From assembly GCA_009602735.1 (NCBI GenBank), contig WELA01007910.1, positions 158,794 to 222,793 on the forward strand: 64,000 bases of DNA, read 5' to 3'. The notes beneath the pieces were generated by a model. It saw only the letters and a list, made by a program, of their open reading frames with translations. It was not told the origin of the DNA and searched no databases. Position 1 is the stretch's first letter, and every line of letters begins with the position of its first letter. The position numbers and the translations under genes are program-made. Origin of the DNA: Mesotaenium endlicherianum. Lineage: Eukaryota; Streptophyta; Zygnematophyceae; Zygnematales; Mesotaeniaceae. This document shows positions 35,197-46,700 of the stretch, one piece after another.

Positions 35197-35917
35197 GAAA
35201 TGTATCAGTATATTGAGTAGATATAATATTCATCTAGATATAATGTTTAAATAAGTTCAGTCTGCTGAACTTTAGTTGATGTTCAGTCTGTTGGATGTTT
35301 AATACTTACTTTAAAGACTCAGCCAGGAGCAGCAAGCTGAGGTCAACTTAGGTCAGCTTCCTGACACATTCTTTGACAATCAGCTGACTGCCGTACTCGG
35401 TAGCAGCGAACTGCCTAGTTATGCATCTTAGTTTGGTGTGCTATATGAATGGCCAGATGGCATCCTTAAGGTGGATGGTGATTCGGGATGAGGGGAGATG
35501 GCTGTAAATTTGGCTAGTCAAGGTCCTACCAACGTGGTGAACTCCCGAGTAGGAGGTGCGCACTTGCCGATGAACAGTTAACTCATCCCATGTACAATGG
35601 CCAGGTATTGCTTTTAAGATCGACATTCGGAAACAAGGCCAACTCTCTTGTATCGCATACTGAGTGATATCTGAATCCAAGGCAAGAAGCCATTGATTGA
35701 TGCAAACTGTCTTCTAACCTTGCCTATATATGAGTTTAATGATTGCATAATTGATGCTTATTTACTTGCATTTGACTTATGAGTATTGCATAGTACATAC
35801 TGCTAGTGTGTTGTCTTTTGCTGTTAAATCAGTTAACGGAAATGCCATAAAAAGTACTTGCTGATATAAAATCTTTCATTAATTGTTAGTCGTCTATTGG
35901 TAAGTCAATTCATTTCA
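35197..35917 (+). repeat. Solo LTR of gypsy family A
   Basis: A 721-bp LTR in plus orientation (TGAAATGTATCAG...TTCATTTCA), with no internal region on either side. It is flanked by a perfect 5-bp duplication CAGTG at 35192-35196 and 35918-35922. This is the expected product of recombination between the two LTRs of one element. The five matching bases show that the insertion itself was simple. Confidence 0.88.
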
Positions 35918-36529
35918 CAGTGATAGCGAAGCAAGGCTCGTGAGGGAGGGAAAAAGTATAGGTTTTACTTGGCCACCCCCCCGCCGGGGCAAAAGTCGCA
36001 AAAGAAGAACAACGAACCAAAAGAAGAGAAACGAATTGAAGATACTTTCGTGCCCGTGATTTTCGGATCAACGGTCATTTTGGGCATATTTTTGGGTCGA
36101 CATACTAAGTCGGGTCTCTTGCGGGGCAGGCCAGGGAGGCGAGCTTGTGAGTGGGAAAAAAAGGAGTAGGGATTTACTCTGCACCCTTCGTCCGGGAGAA
36201 AGGAGCCTGAGCGAGACAAAAAAGGTGCGCTCCACAGCCAAGTTTGAGCATCCGACGTCCTAAATAGGCAATAGAACATGCATGCATGCAAGACGAGCGT
36301 GTGGACTGACTCGATGTCATGAGCTCCTCTTGCGAGCCAAGGAGGCGAGCTTGTGAGGATAAAAGATAGAGGGTTTTGCAAAATCTGTTGTTCTAAGTCG
36401 GCGAGCGCGAGCTGAGCAGCAGGCCTTGCATGCATGTAGACAGTCAGACGCGCAGACACATAGAGGTGTGCGCCACTGACAGCTATGTGGCAAAGAGCTC
36501 TAGCGGAGGAGAAAGAGGAGGCAAGCAAG
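35918..36529. repeat. Repeat complex, further copies
   Basis: Copies of the GGAGGCGAGCTTGTGAG block near 35930, 36131 and 36340, with CATGCATGCATGCAAG at 36278-36292. The right flank of the solo LTR continues the block that its left flank interrupts. Confidence 0.6.
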
Positions 36530-37180
36530 CATGAAACATGTCCCTAACTCTGAATGCCCTTCCTTCCCTCTTATGCACTCAAACCACCAGCCAAGAAGCC
36601 AGGCGTGCTCCTCCATGGCAGATATAATGAGCAACCATGAGCATGTCTGCCTAACACTCGATCTTTTCCATATCTTGAAAGAACAGTGCAAACACGTGTG
36701 CTGTGGAGAAATGAAGAAGAGAAGCACAACGGGAAAAATACGAAGCATAAAATGGGAGCTTAACAAGCTGGAGGGTCTATGCTTCTCTTGAGGCATAAGG
36801 AGGTCAAGGACTCAAAGAAAGATTCATAATACTTCAATACACCTTGCTTAGTAAGAACCTAAAAGAGATTAAGATTTTGATTCCGAAGTGCAAGAGGATG
36901 TAACGGCCAGAGACACAAAAACGCCACAATGTGAAGCAAAGCTGAAGTTTTGAAGAGAGACACCGGCGCAATAATACCAAGATGATGTGCTTTAACCAAC
37001 ATGTCATATATCAGAGGCAAGACGAGAACAAAGACACAAGAGGAAGAAAATCAACAGAAAGGGAGAGACTGGTATAGACAGCCCTGACAAATGGTGGAGA
37101 CAAGAAATCTAGGCAAGAAATAGATTGCTAGTTGCTATAATGTGCTAGATTGCTTATAAGTTTCTACACTAAGTCCGTGA
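36530..37180. other. Non-repeated stretch, nothing recognised
   Basis: A purine-rich, AT-leaning stretch that does not match the neighbouring repeat blocks. A plus-strand open frame of 86 codons (36531-36791) shows no known motif. No RNA gene was recognised. Confidence 0.3.
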
Positions 37181-38028
37181 TCGTGACAAAATCGAGGGAT
37201 TGAGAGTCGAATCAGGCAGCTCGCGATAACTCACAACCACATTGCAGCAGTGGTGTACCTGCTCCACCCAATCACTCGTCACCCAATCCTGCTTCTTCCA
37301 AAGGGTGCGTTACGGGATGGCGCCATGGCTGGGATGAAGATGCCAGCCGGCATCCACCTAGATGGTGTGTTGAGCTTGCGGCCAACCCTGCAGCATGCTG
37401 TTGTGTGCAGATAGGGGTGCACGCGATCTCCATCAATCAAGCTCAATTTTGTTTTGTACTTATACGAGCATGGGCGTATATGCGAGGGCTGATTGAATTA
37501 TTTGCTTGTAGTTTAGCCACAAGGCCACGAGTGACTGGCGGCAACCATGCGCATGGGCGCCGTCCCTCACACAACCCACCCACTGAATTGCGAGGACGGG
37601 GATAGAGGATCAAGATAGAGAGGGAGGGGTCCAAACAATCGAGTTTGGGGGGTGGAAAATTAACAAAATGGTGGTGCATGATGGGGGAGGATTGAGCTGG
37701 ACGAATCCGAATTGAATTGAAGACACTTATGAGTAGGTTGTAAATTTCAGCTCAGAGGGAAGAGGAATGGATTGGGGTGACAGGTGAAGGAAGGGTCGGG
37801 AACGAGTGACACCCGGGCCTCGCATTGGCTGGGCTGGGCTGGCCCCGGCTGTCCGAGGACGTTAATTTGCATGCATGCATGCAAGACGCGCGTGTGGACT
37901 GACTCAATGTCATGAGCTCGGGGAAAAGGAGTAAGGTTTTACTTTGCAAAATGAAATAAGAGTAATTGGTTCTACTTCGCAAAATAAAATAAGATCTAAC
38001 CCCCCGTGGTTCTCACGTGTGTGACTGC
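37181..38028. repeat. Repeat complex, further copy
   Basis: Contains the ATGGCGCCATGGC / GCCAGC block near 37313-37560 and the palindrome TTGCATGCATGCATGCAA at 37867-37884, in the same order as other copies of the complex. Confidence 0.6.
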
Positions 38029-38800
38029 GGCGAGCTTGTGAGGTAGAAAAGAAGTAGAAGGGTTTTACTCTGCACCCTTTTTCTTCGTCGGAGACAAAGA
38101 TGCTTGAGCGGAACTAACAAGGTGCACTCGACAGCAAGGTTTGAACGTCCAGAGATCTATATCGGCAATAGACTGCGGTAAAGGTGGACAGGAGGACATG
38201 GATGCACACTTCCGACCAAGGAGGCAAGCTGGTGAGGGGGGACAAAAGGAGTGAGGTTTTACTCTATACCCTCTTCGCTGTTGGGTAGAAGTAGAAGCCG
38301 CAAAGCTAACACACCAAAAGGTACTATCTACTCCCGGGTAATCGAGGTCAGCACTGAGCCCAAATTGGGGATACGCTGGACGGCACACTCTCTCGCCGGG
38401 TGCCCTGCGGGGCAGGCTAGGGAGGCGAGCTTGTGAGGGGGGGAAAAGGAAGTAAGGTTTTACTTTGCACCCTTCCCCGTTGTCGGAGACAAAGATGCCT
38501 GAGCGAAACAAAAAAGATGCACTTGACAGCAAGGTTCGAGCGTCCGGAGATCTAAATCAGCGATAGACTGCGGTGAAGGTGGACAGGAGGACATGGATGC
38601 ACACTTTCGGCAAAGGAGGCGAGCTTGTAAGGGGAGAAAGGGAGTAAGGTTTTACTCTGCACCCTCTTCGCCGTCGGGTGGAACTACACCGGTAGAAGCC
38701 AAATAGAAGCCGCGAAGCAAACACACCAAAAGGTGCGCTCTATCCCCGGGTGATTCTGGGTCAGCTCTGAATCCAAGAGTGAAAGAGCCAAAAGGTAGAA
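38029..38800. repeat. Satellite-like array: four monomers of about 195 bp in two dimers
   Basis: The motif GGCGAGCTTGTGAG or a close variant recurs at 38029, 38223, 38424 and 38618, a spacing of 194, 201 and 194 bp. Monomers 1 and 3 share the AAGGTT(C/T)GA(A/G)CGTCC and ATAGACTGCGGT parts. Monomers 2 and 4 share GTCGGGT.GAA and CACACCAAAAGGT parts. The array is therefore a duplicated dimer of about 395 bp. Single monomer-like units occur elsewhere in the window, for example near 58860. Confidence 0.75.
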
Positions 38801-38906
38801 GAAAAAGCCAAAAGGTACGCTTCAACATCCGTCAGGTGCCGACATTCTTAATTGGCAATTGGAGTCCAGGAGTGAACAAGTCCAAACGCTTGCTGGCATG
38901 TATTAA

Positions 38907-41190
38907 TATTCCTTGCTGCAGGCGTGCGTGCTCGCATCTGTTGTGGTGTGCCAAGCGACTCCAACTGAAGCGGGACAAAGCTTCGCCGCTAATTACGATC
39001 GTGCTCAAAACAAAAACAAAAATAAAAAAGAATGTCGTTTGGCCAAGCTCGGCTCAAGGGGCATCTCCCTTTCAAGCCAGGGAGGCGAGCTTGTGAGGGC
39101 AAAAAAATTAAGCAAAGTTCAACTCCGCGACCCCCGCAACCCCCGGCCGCGTTGGAGAAAACAGGCCCCTGGGGTAATGGGTCGCCGTCTAGTCAATTTT
39201 GGTGAAACAAAAAAAAGGGAAACAATGAGCGTGCAGGAATGGATATTATAAGTGCACGTGCAGCAAAAAAATACAGCAGCATGATCTAAAGGCTCATACA
39301 CACGCCATCATGTTTATTACCTCGTGAGGGAAGAGAGAGTTGTGCACAAGAACACACGCCGCAAGAGGGGAGAGTGTGAGAGAGAGAGGGAGTGGGAGAA
39401 CGAAGGACGGAGGTGGCTATTTGGTTATCTAAATGAGATAAATGAATGACAATTACTCCTGGGACCGATATGCATGACTGGCAGCCCGCACGGATTTTCA
39501 ACGGGGATGTGCCTACATGCATTGTGTGACACCATTCAAGGAGAGAAGGGAGGGGAGAGGGAGAGGCAAATAAAAAGAAGCAAGAGTGCAGTAAGGAGCA
39601 GCATCTACAATGCAATGGGGAGAAGCAGACGGTGAGGGAACTCGACTCGGTCCCGCATGTTTAGGACAATTAAGCATATGTGCCTGGCAAACAATGTAAA
39701 GAGTCGCGTACACGCCAGAAGTGCAGCTCAAATGAATGGGGGTATAGCCGGGTGCTGAAGGGCCAGGTCGCGTGACTGGGTTGTCGTTCAGCTGGCCTGG
39801 CCTTGGCTCGCCTGGCTGCCTGAGGACGCTAATTTGCATGCATTGCATGCAAGACGTGACGTGACGTGACGTGACATGAGGGCATGCCTTGAGAAAGTGG
39901 CCACGCTCGCCAGCCGTCAAGGACGCTTGACGGCACACCCTCTCGTCAAGTCCCCTGCGGGGTATGCCAGGGAGTCAAGCTTGTGAGAGGGAAAAGAAGA
40001 AGTCCGGATGCACTCTTGTCCAGTTGTACTCTCTCGTTCATGTATGTATGAAGTATTTAAAAGGGTAAGGGACACCGCGCCCGCTTTGCCCTCATTAATG
40101 CTATAGCTTCAAGCAAGCCTGCCACTCCTTATGCGTATGTGCCCTTTCTTCAGATTATACCATATGTTGCCTCGAAGACAGACTATGGGAACAAGGTATA
40201 TGAGGTATCACCGACCTCAATATGACCGATTGTGTTGGTGGCGGTTCCAATCATGACATGTAAGAGGATATCATGTCATTCTTCTCCTTGTTCAGTCAAT
40301 GCACAAGAGAGAAGGAATGTGTGCCCGTATGCTTGTCATTGGCTTGTGATCGCAATCTGTTGTATTGCCATGCCAATAGCTGTGACTTGTTCGTCCGACA
40401 CTTTCTAAGCCTACAAATAATCAAGTAAGACTATCTAAGCAATACCCCAGAGTGCAGTGTGCAATAGTATATTGTAATGCATATAGCTGTGCGCAGACGT
40501 ACAAAAATTGTACAAAGAGCTGTGTGTGTGTACTATCGTGTCTAGGATGCTAGAAAATGATTGAGTAGAGAGCGAGATCATTGACTTGCCAGCATTAAGA
40601 CGACATCAAGGGCTGCTCCCGCTAATATACGTGTCATCCAATCCCACATGTTCTAGGAATGGCGAGATGGGAAGGGGCCATGGCCGGGATGCAGACGACG
40701 CCAGCAGGCATCCAACAATAGCTATAGGAGGCAGCAGCACAGCGCAGCAGCATGCTAGTGTGCACATATAGATAGCGTACGTGATCACGCTTGATTAGAT
40801 CCGTATGCATAAATGTAGGTACATAGCCGGCTATAGGATTGATTAAGCTGCTTGTTAATGCTTGTAGTAAACGCACCAGGCCGAGCCCAAATTCTGGCAT
40901 GCGCACAGGCGCCGTCCTAAACACAATCAACCCATGCACATGGCTACTGGCTTGCCATCAGGACGGAATTGCTCTCAATATCGAGAGCTAGATCATAGCA
41001 GCGGAAGAGAGAGCTAGCGGGAGAAGTCCCTGTGTACGTGCAATTCAGGGGGTGGAGAAGAAATAAATGGGAACTTCGCGAAGCGAATGGGAAGAGAATT
41101 TAAGCGTCGGGGAACTTGCACAAAGGGTGAAGTATAGTAGGTTGTGAATTGCAGCTCGAATGAATAGGCGTAGCTGGGTGGAAGCGTCAG
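38907..41190. repeat. Direct duplication, right copy
   Basis: Partner of 31903-34015, same orientation and block order, about 170-200 bp longer. Its right end is cut by the gypsy-A LTR at 41191, exactly where the left copy continues GTCAG into GTTGCGTGACC. The far side of that gypsy element does not resume this sequence. Confidence 0.75.
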
Positions 41191-41914
41191 TGAAATGAAT
41201 CGCCTTACCAAATAGGCGATTAACAATTAATAAAGATCTTTATATCAGCAAGTAATCTTTATGGTATTTTCCGTTAACTGGTTTAACGGCAAAGGACAAC
41301 ACACTAGCAGTGAATAATACTCGTCAGTCAAATGCGAGTAAACTAGCATCAATAATGCAAATCAGTAAACTCATACATAAGCAAGGTTAGAAGACAGTGC
41401 GTATCAATGGCTTCTCGCCTTGGATTCAGATCTCTCTCAGTAAGCTGTACAAGAGAGTTGGCCTCGTTTCCGAATGCCGAACTCGAGAGCAATGCCTAGC
41501 ATATGTACATGGAATGAGTTTACTGTTCAACGGTCAGTGCGATGGCACCGCCTACCCGGGAGTTAACCACGTTGGTAGGACCTCGGTTAACCAAATCCAC
41601 CGCCATCTCCCATCATCCCGAATCGCCATCCATCATAGGGATGTCATCTGGCCATTCATCTAGCATACCACACTTAGATGCATATCGAGGCAGTTCGCTG
41701 CTACCGAGTACGGAAGTCAGCTGGCTGTCAAAGAATGTGTCAGCAAGCTGACTTAAGGTGACCTCAGCCTGCTACTACTTCCGGCCGAGTCATTAAACTG
41801 ATATTAAATATAAAGTCCAGCAGACTGATCATTAACTAGAGTTCAGCAGGCTGAACTTATTTAACTATATTATTTAAATGAATATTATGTCAACCAATAT
41901 ACTGATTCATTACA
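41191..41914 (-). repeat. 3' LTR of gypsy-A
   Basis: 724 bp with the same termini as the LTR at 49287-50006. The polypurine tract (TAAGTTGGAGGG on the minus strand, 41917-41928) sits directly before it. Confidence 0.9.
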
Positions 41915-41989
41915 ATCCCTCCAACTTATCATGTTGTCGCCTTGACAACACTAACACTAATAACAACGTGCTGTTTTTCTTGTTCCTAG

Positions 41990-43700
41990 CCTATTGCCTT
42001 AGGAGGGAGATGTCCCTGAGGCCCTATACTCAGGGGAGCCAGACCTCCTCCTGTCTTGGGGTCTTCTGAAGCCTGTCAGAGAAGGAGGTTCCGTGTAAGG
42101 ACCCGGCGGAGAACGCAATAACTGGGCTGTTTCCTCCTGCACAGTCTGAAACTGAAGGGAGGCAACCTTCTCCTGGGCAGCCCTCAAACTGACAGGTACG
42201 TATCCCGGCATCCCAGAAGGATGTTGCATGACATAAGCCAAGGGTACATGCCCTCTCTGCGAGGGAGATGCTGGCAGGCCTCTGGCTATCTCCCAAGCAG
42301 CCCTCCTGTCTGCCCTGTCTGACTGGGTCTCCTTGCCTGGAGATGGGCTGTGTCCTCTGGCAGTTCCCAGCCAAGTGATATCCTCCTCTTGAGCAAGTTG
42401 CTGCAGGGCCAACCCCGTCTTCTCCCTTACAGGGGATGTGGCAAGTGTCAGGATCACGGCGGGGCTAGTGTCCTCCTCCTCGTCTTCCTCCTCGTCTTCC
42501 TCTGACTCCTCCTCCTCGCCGTCCCCAGGTTTATCTGAGACTTCTGGGGTCTCCTCTGTCAGCTGCTCCAGCTCTTCCCGAGAAAAAGAATATCCTACTG
42601 ACCTTCTCCTTTTGGGTGCTGGTGGGGGCTGCTGAGTCCGGACCGCATAGAGGTCCTTTCCCCCCTGCTTACTTGCCCGTTTGGCATAAGCGTGCTTCCC
42701 TTTGGAGAATGACTTTCGGGCCCTGCTTCTGTCCCCCTGCATCTATTGGCTCATGCAGTCTCTGACTCCATCCAATCTTGGGTCCCAAGGCGCAATGTGA
42801 GGGGGCAATACTATGTTCCCCTTTAGGCTGTCAGGAAATCCTCATCCGTCGCCCTGTCATTCTGCTGGTACCTCATGTTGATGGTCATCCACCGCCAATC
42901 AGTGGGCTTTTGGAAGAAGGCAGCGACTGTCTTTTTAAGAGTACAAGGGTACCAGTGCCCTGCAAAGTCCAGCTGACTGGTTTCCCTGGCCAAGAATTCC
43001 CAGCTCCTCCTCTCCACCTCATTGTACATGGCCTTGAACCTGTTGTGGGGTGTTGAGTCCTTGAAGCTGTCCGCGTCCATGGGGATCATCCTGATGACCC
43101 TATCTTCCCCCTAGATACCAGGAATCGAGACAGCCCCTGCTTCGTTCACCTGGGCCATTGCCTTGGCCTCTCTGACCGTATATCTTACCATCCTGGCGTA
43201 ATCGTGGTAGAGGAGGAGCCTTGTGCCGACCTCTATATACTTGTCAAAGTTTTTGGATGTCTCCCCTTCCTTCTAGAGGATTTCCTTCTGCGACTCACTG
43301 CGACTTCTCTGGGCATACTTGAAGGCCTCCTCCAGTAGATCAAAGCCCTTGCCCAGCACCGTGTAGCGGTAGCTGCTGATTCTCCTCTGTTTTTCTTCTT
43401 CAGCCTGCTGCTTCCGATTCTCCTCAGCTTGCCTCTCCTCCTCTGCTTTCTTGGCCTCCTCTGCAGCTATTCTGTCCATTTCTTCCTGCCTCAGTCTGGC
43501 CTGTTCCTCCTCCTCCTTCTTCTTCTGTGCCTCCCGCTGTTGTTGGAGTCGTTGTGATTCCCGAGCGGAGATGGAAGATGATTCGATGTCTCCACGGAAT
43601 TGCAAGTATTCTGCATGTGCCTCTTCCGCCCTTCTCTTCCTCTTGAGTTCCGACTTTTGAGTCATCCTGCTCAATCATAAACACAATGCAGTTAGTGAAG
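41990..43700 (-). other. Extra coding region between pol and 3' LTR of gypsy-A
   Basis: About 1.7 kb of coding-like sequence in the same sense as pol but downstream of the chromodomain. The N-terminal part is a charged Glu/Gln/Lys/Arg coiled coil. The middle is globular-looking, with aromatic residues (DWRWMTINM). The C-terminal part has an acidic Glu/Asp run and a Ser/Arg/Pro-rich end. No membrane span is apparent, so there is no sign of an envelope protein. The C-terminal part recurs in the derivative at 61.9-62.4 kb, so it belongs to the family. It is broken in a few places; function unknown. Extra ORFs after pol are known from some plant gypsy lineages. Confidence 0.7.
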
Positions 43701-46700
43701 TCACGATATTTTGCCGCTACTGAGTGCCCTTGATGAAGAGGAACGCGATCGGGAGAGTTCCTAGTGTGGAATACCTGGTGTGAGTGAATATAAGGGAAAA
43801 TTGAGTTAGAGAGCAAGTGAGTGTGAGCGCAGGTTGAGTGTGTAATATGGTGATCAAAGAATACCACTCCCTCCAACTTAATTTTAAAGGTGGGCTGCCT
43901 GTCACAACTGTCACTAACTGTCACATCCCCCTCCAACTTATATGGAGACAGGACCTCCTGGCACCTTCCCGTGTCAACTGAATGACTGTTAGGGAGGTGC
44001 CCCAGCCGCCCGAAGGTGGAACCGTTTCAACGCCCCTTTGGCATTGGTCAAGTGGTCCTTAAACTCCCAAGTGTCCCCCGAGGCATCGTAACCTTTCCAT
44101 CGGATGAGGTACTTCATGACATATTTAGACGATCGACGGACCGAGCGAGCGTCTAAAATCTCCTCGACGTCATATTCCTCAGGATCGCCGTGCCGGACAG
44201 CGGGGACCGGTCCCGGTTGGACAGGGAACCGACCTGTGAACAGTGAATCACATTTGATGTATGGTTCCAGGAAGGAGACATTAAAGATCCGGTGACCCTT
44301 GTAGTCAACTGACATGTTCAGTTTGTAAGCATTCTGACCGACACGACGTACCACCGAATATGGACCGACCCAGACAGGGCCAAGCTTTTCCTTGACCACA
44401 CCAGGGAGGTACAGGTGCTGAGAATGCAGTTTGACTAAATCGCCCTTAGAAAATGTCAGCTCCCGACGGTGTTGATTAGCGTATTTTTGTTGGTTTTCTT
44501 GGGCTTTGTGCAGGTTTCGTTGGACTTCTGACAGGGTGTCAGCAAACTCCTGAGTTAACTGGAGGGAGACCGGGTTGTTAATCCCTTCCGGGTCAGTTAA
44601 AGACTCCCCCAATACATCTAAAGGAGACTTAGGGACTCTACCGAGGCTAAGTTCAAAAGGAGTCTTGCCCGTTGACGTGTGCACCGCACTGTTGACCGCA
44701 AACTGAATTTGAGGCAACAGGTCATCCCAATTATCTTGTTTTTGGTTAATATATGCTCTCAGCACCTCCTGCAGAACTCGGTTAGTTCTTTCAGTCTGCC
44801 CATCAGTTTGAGGGTGGTTTGCTGTGCTGAGAAGCTGTTTGACGCCCATTAACCCCATTAAAGCTCACCAGAACTTAGAGGTAAATTTTGAGTCTCTGTC
44901 TGAGATGATCTTAGAAGGGAGCCCATGTTGGCATACTACATGGTTGTAGAATTGTCTCGCTGTTTCGAGTGCAGTCACTTTGACAGTTGTGGGGATAAAA
45001 ATGACCATTTTTGTCAGTTTATCCACGACCACCAGTATTGAATCATGCCCATTGACAATTCTTGGTAGTGAGACCACCCAGTCCATGGATACAGTTTCCC
45101 AGCGTCCAGCTGGGATGGGCAGTGGTTGCAAGAGATCTCCGGGTGGTGTGTGCCGAGACTTATTTCTCTGACACTGGTCACAGGACTTGACATATTTCAA
45201 GACCTCCCGGGGTAATCCCTCCCAATGATTATGTTTTGCCAGATTGCCAACAGTTTTGGCCTGCCCCAAATGTCCACCCAGGAGACTGTCATGCGCTTGA
45301 CTCAGTAAAAGAGACCTTATTTCCAAGTTATTAGGAATGACCAGCTTCAGCCTGCCTGAAGTGGTTTCAGTCACCCAGACCCCTCCCTTGAGCTTATACC
45401 CGAGTGCAGTAGCACGACACACACCAGTAGTGGGGCTGGGCTCAAATGTTGGGTCAGAAAGGTAGGCTTTCCTAAGTTGTTCAAGGAAGGACTTTTTCAC
45501 CTTTAGTGAAGTGAGTGCACACAGGACTTTATCTATAGCATGTTGACTAAAGTTCCTTTCTTGCAAGTCAGGTCTTCTGAAGAGTGCATCAGCAGGATTC
45601 AACTTCCCTGGTTTGTAGTCGATCTGGACTTGGAACTGCTCCAGCATCTGGCTCCAGCGGTTCTCCCTCCTCGACAGCTTGGACTTGTTCTGAAAGTGAG
45701 TCAGAGCTAGATGATCTGTAATCACCTTAAAAGCTTTACCATGTAAGTATGCTCTCCACTGTTTGAGTACATGAATGATAGCTAGCAGCTCTTTATCATG
45801 CACTGAGTAATTAATCTCCGCTGGATTAAATTTCATAGACTCATACAACACAGGATGCCACTCCTGCCGTACCTTACCATCCTTTGTGGTTTTGTCAGCA
45901 GGCTGCAACAAAATAGCACCCATGGCAAAATCAGAGGCATCAGTAACCACCTGCACCGGTTTGCTGGGGTCATACACGGCTAGCACTGGGGCAGAACAAA
46001 GGGCATCTTTAAGGGTCTGGAAGGCAGCCTGCTGCTCTTCCCCCCACACATACCCGATGTCTTTCTTAGTAAGGTCAGTCAGTTTACTGGCCTTTGTGGA
46101 ATAATTCTCAATAAATCTCCTATAGTAGTTAGCCAACCCGAGGAAGGATCTAACTTCAGAGACAGACTGTGGTACTGGCCAGTCCCTTATGATCTGGACT
46201 TTCTTAGGATCCACGCTGATGCCCTCTTTACTGACAACGTGGCCTAAGAATTCAATACTTTCCTTAAAGAAATCACACTTGCTCATTTTAGCATACAAGT
46301 GATTTTTCCGCAGAGTGTCCAGGACTGTCTGAAGTGTTCAGTGTGCTTAGTTTCATCTTTAGAGAAAATTAAAATATCATCCAGCAAAACTTGCACAAAC
46401 TTATCCAAACAAGGTCTGAAAATGTCATTCATAGCACCCATGAAGGTAGCAGGAGCATTAGTCAGTCCAAATGGCATCACGTTGAACTCATAGTGCCCAT
46501 AACGTGTGCGGAAGGCAGTCTTGTGTTCATCCCCCTCAGCAATTCTGATTTGATGATAACCACTCTTGAGATCTATCTTACTGAACACCTTAGCGCCAGA
46601 CAGGGTATCAAGCAAGTCCTCGATCCTGGGTAAAGCATACTTGTTCTTTACTGTAATTCTGTTCAGGGCTCTGTAATCCACACACATCCGCATACTGCCA

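Noticed and set aside
31140-40800. Possible SINE: a tRNA B-box-like GGTTCGAGC..CC downstream of the GAGCTTGTGAG motif
   Set aside because: No convincing A box, the distance of about 100 bp is too long, and no tail or target duplication could be defined.
41990-43700. Envelope-like gene in gypsy-A
   Set aside because: No signal peptide, membrane span or fusion-like segment is apparent; the composition is coiled coil plus charged and Ser/Arg-rich regions.
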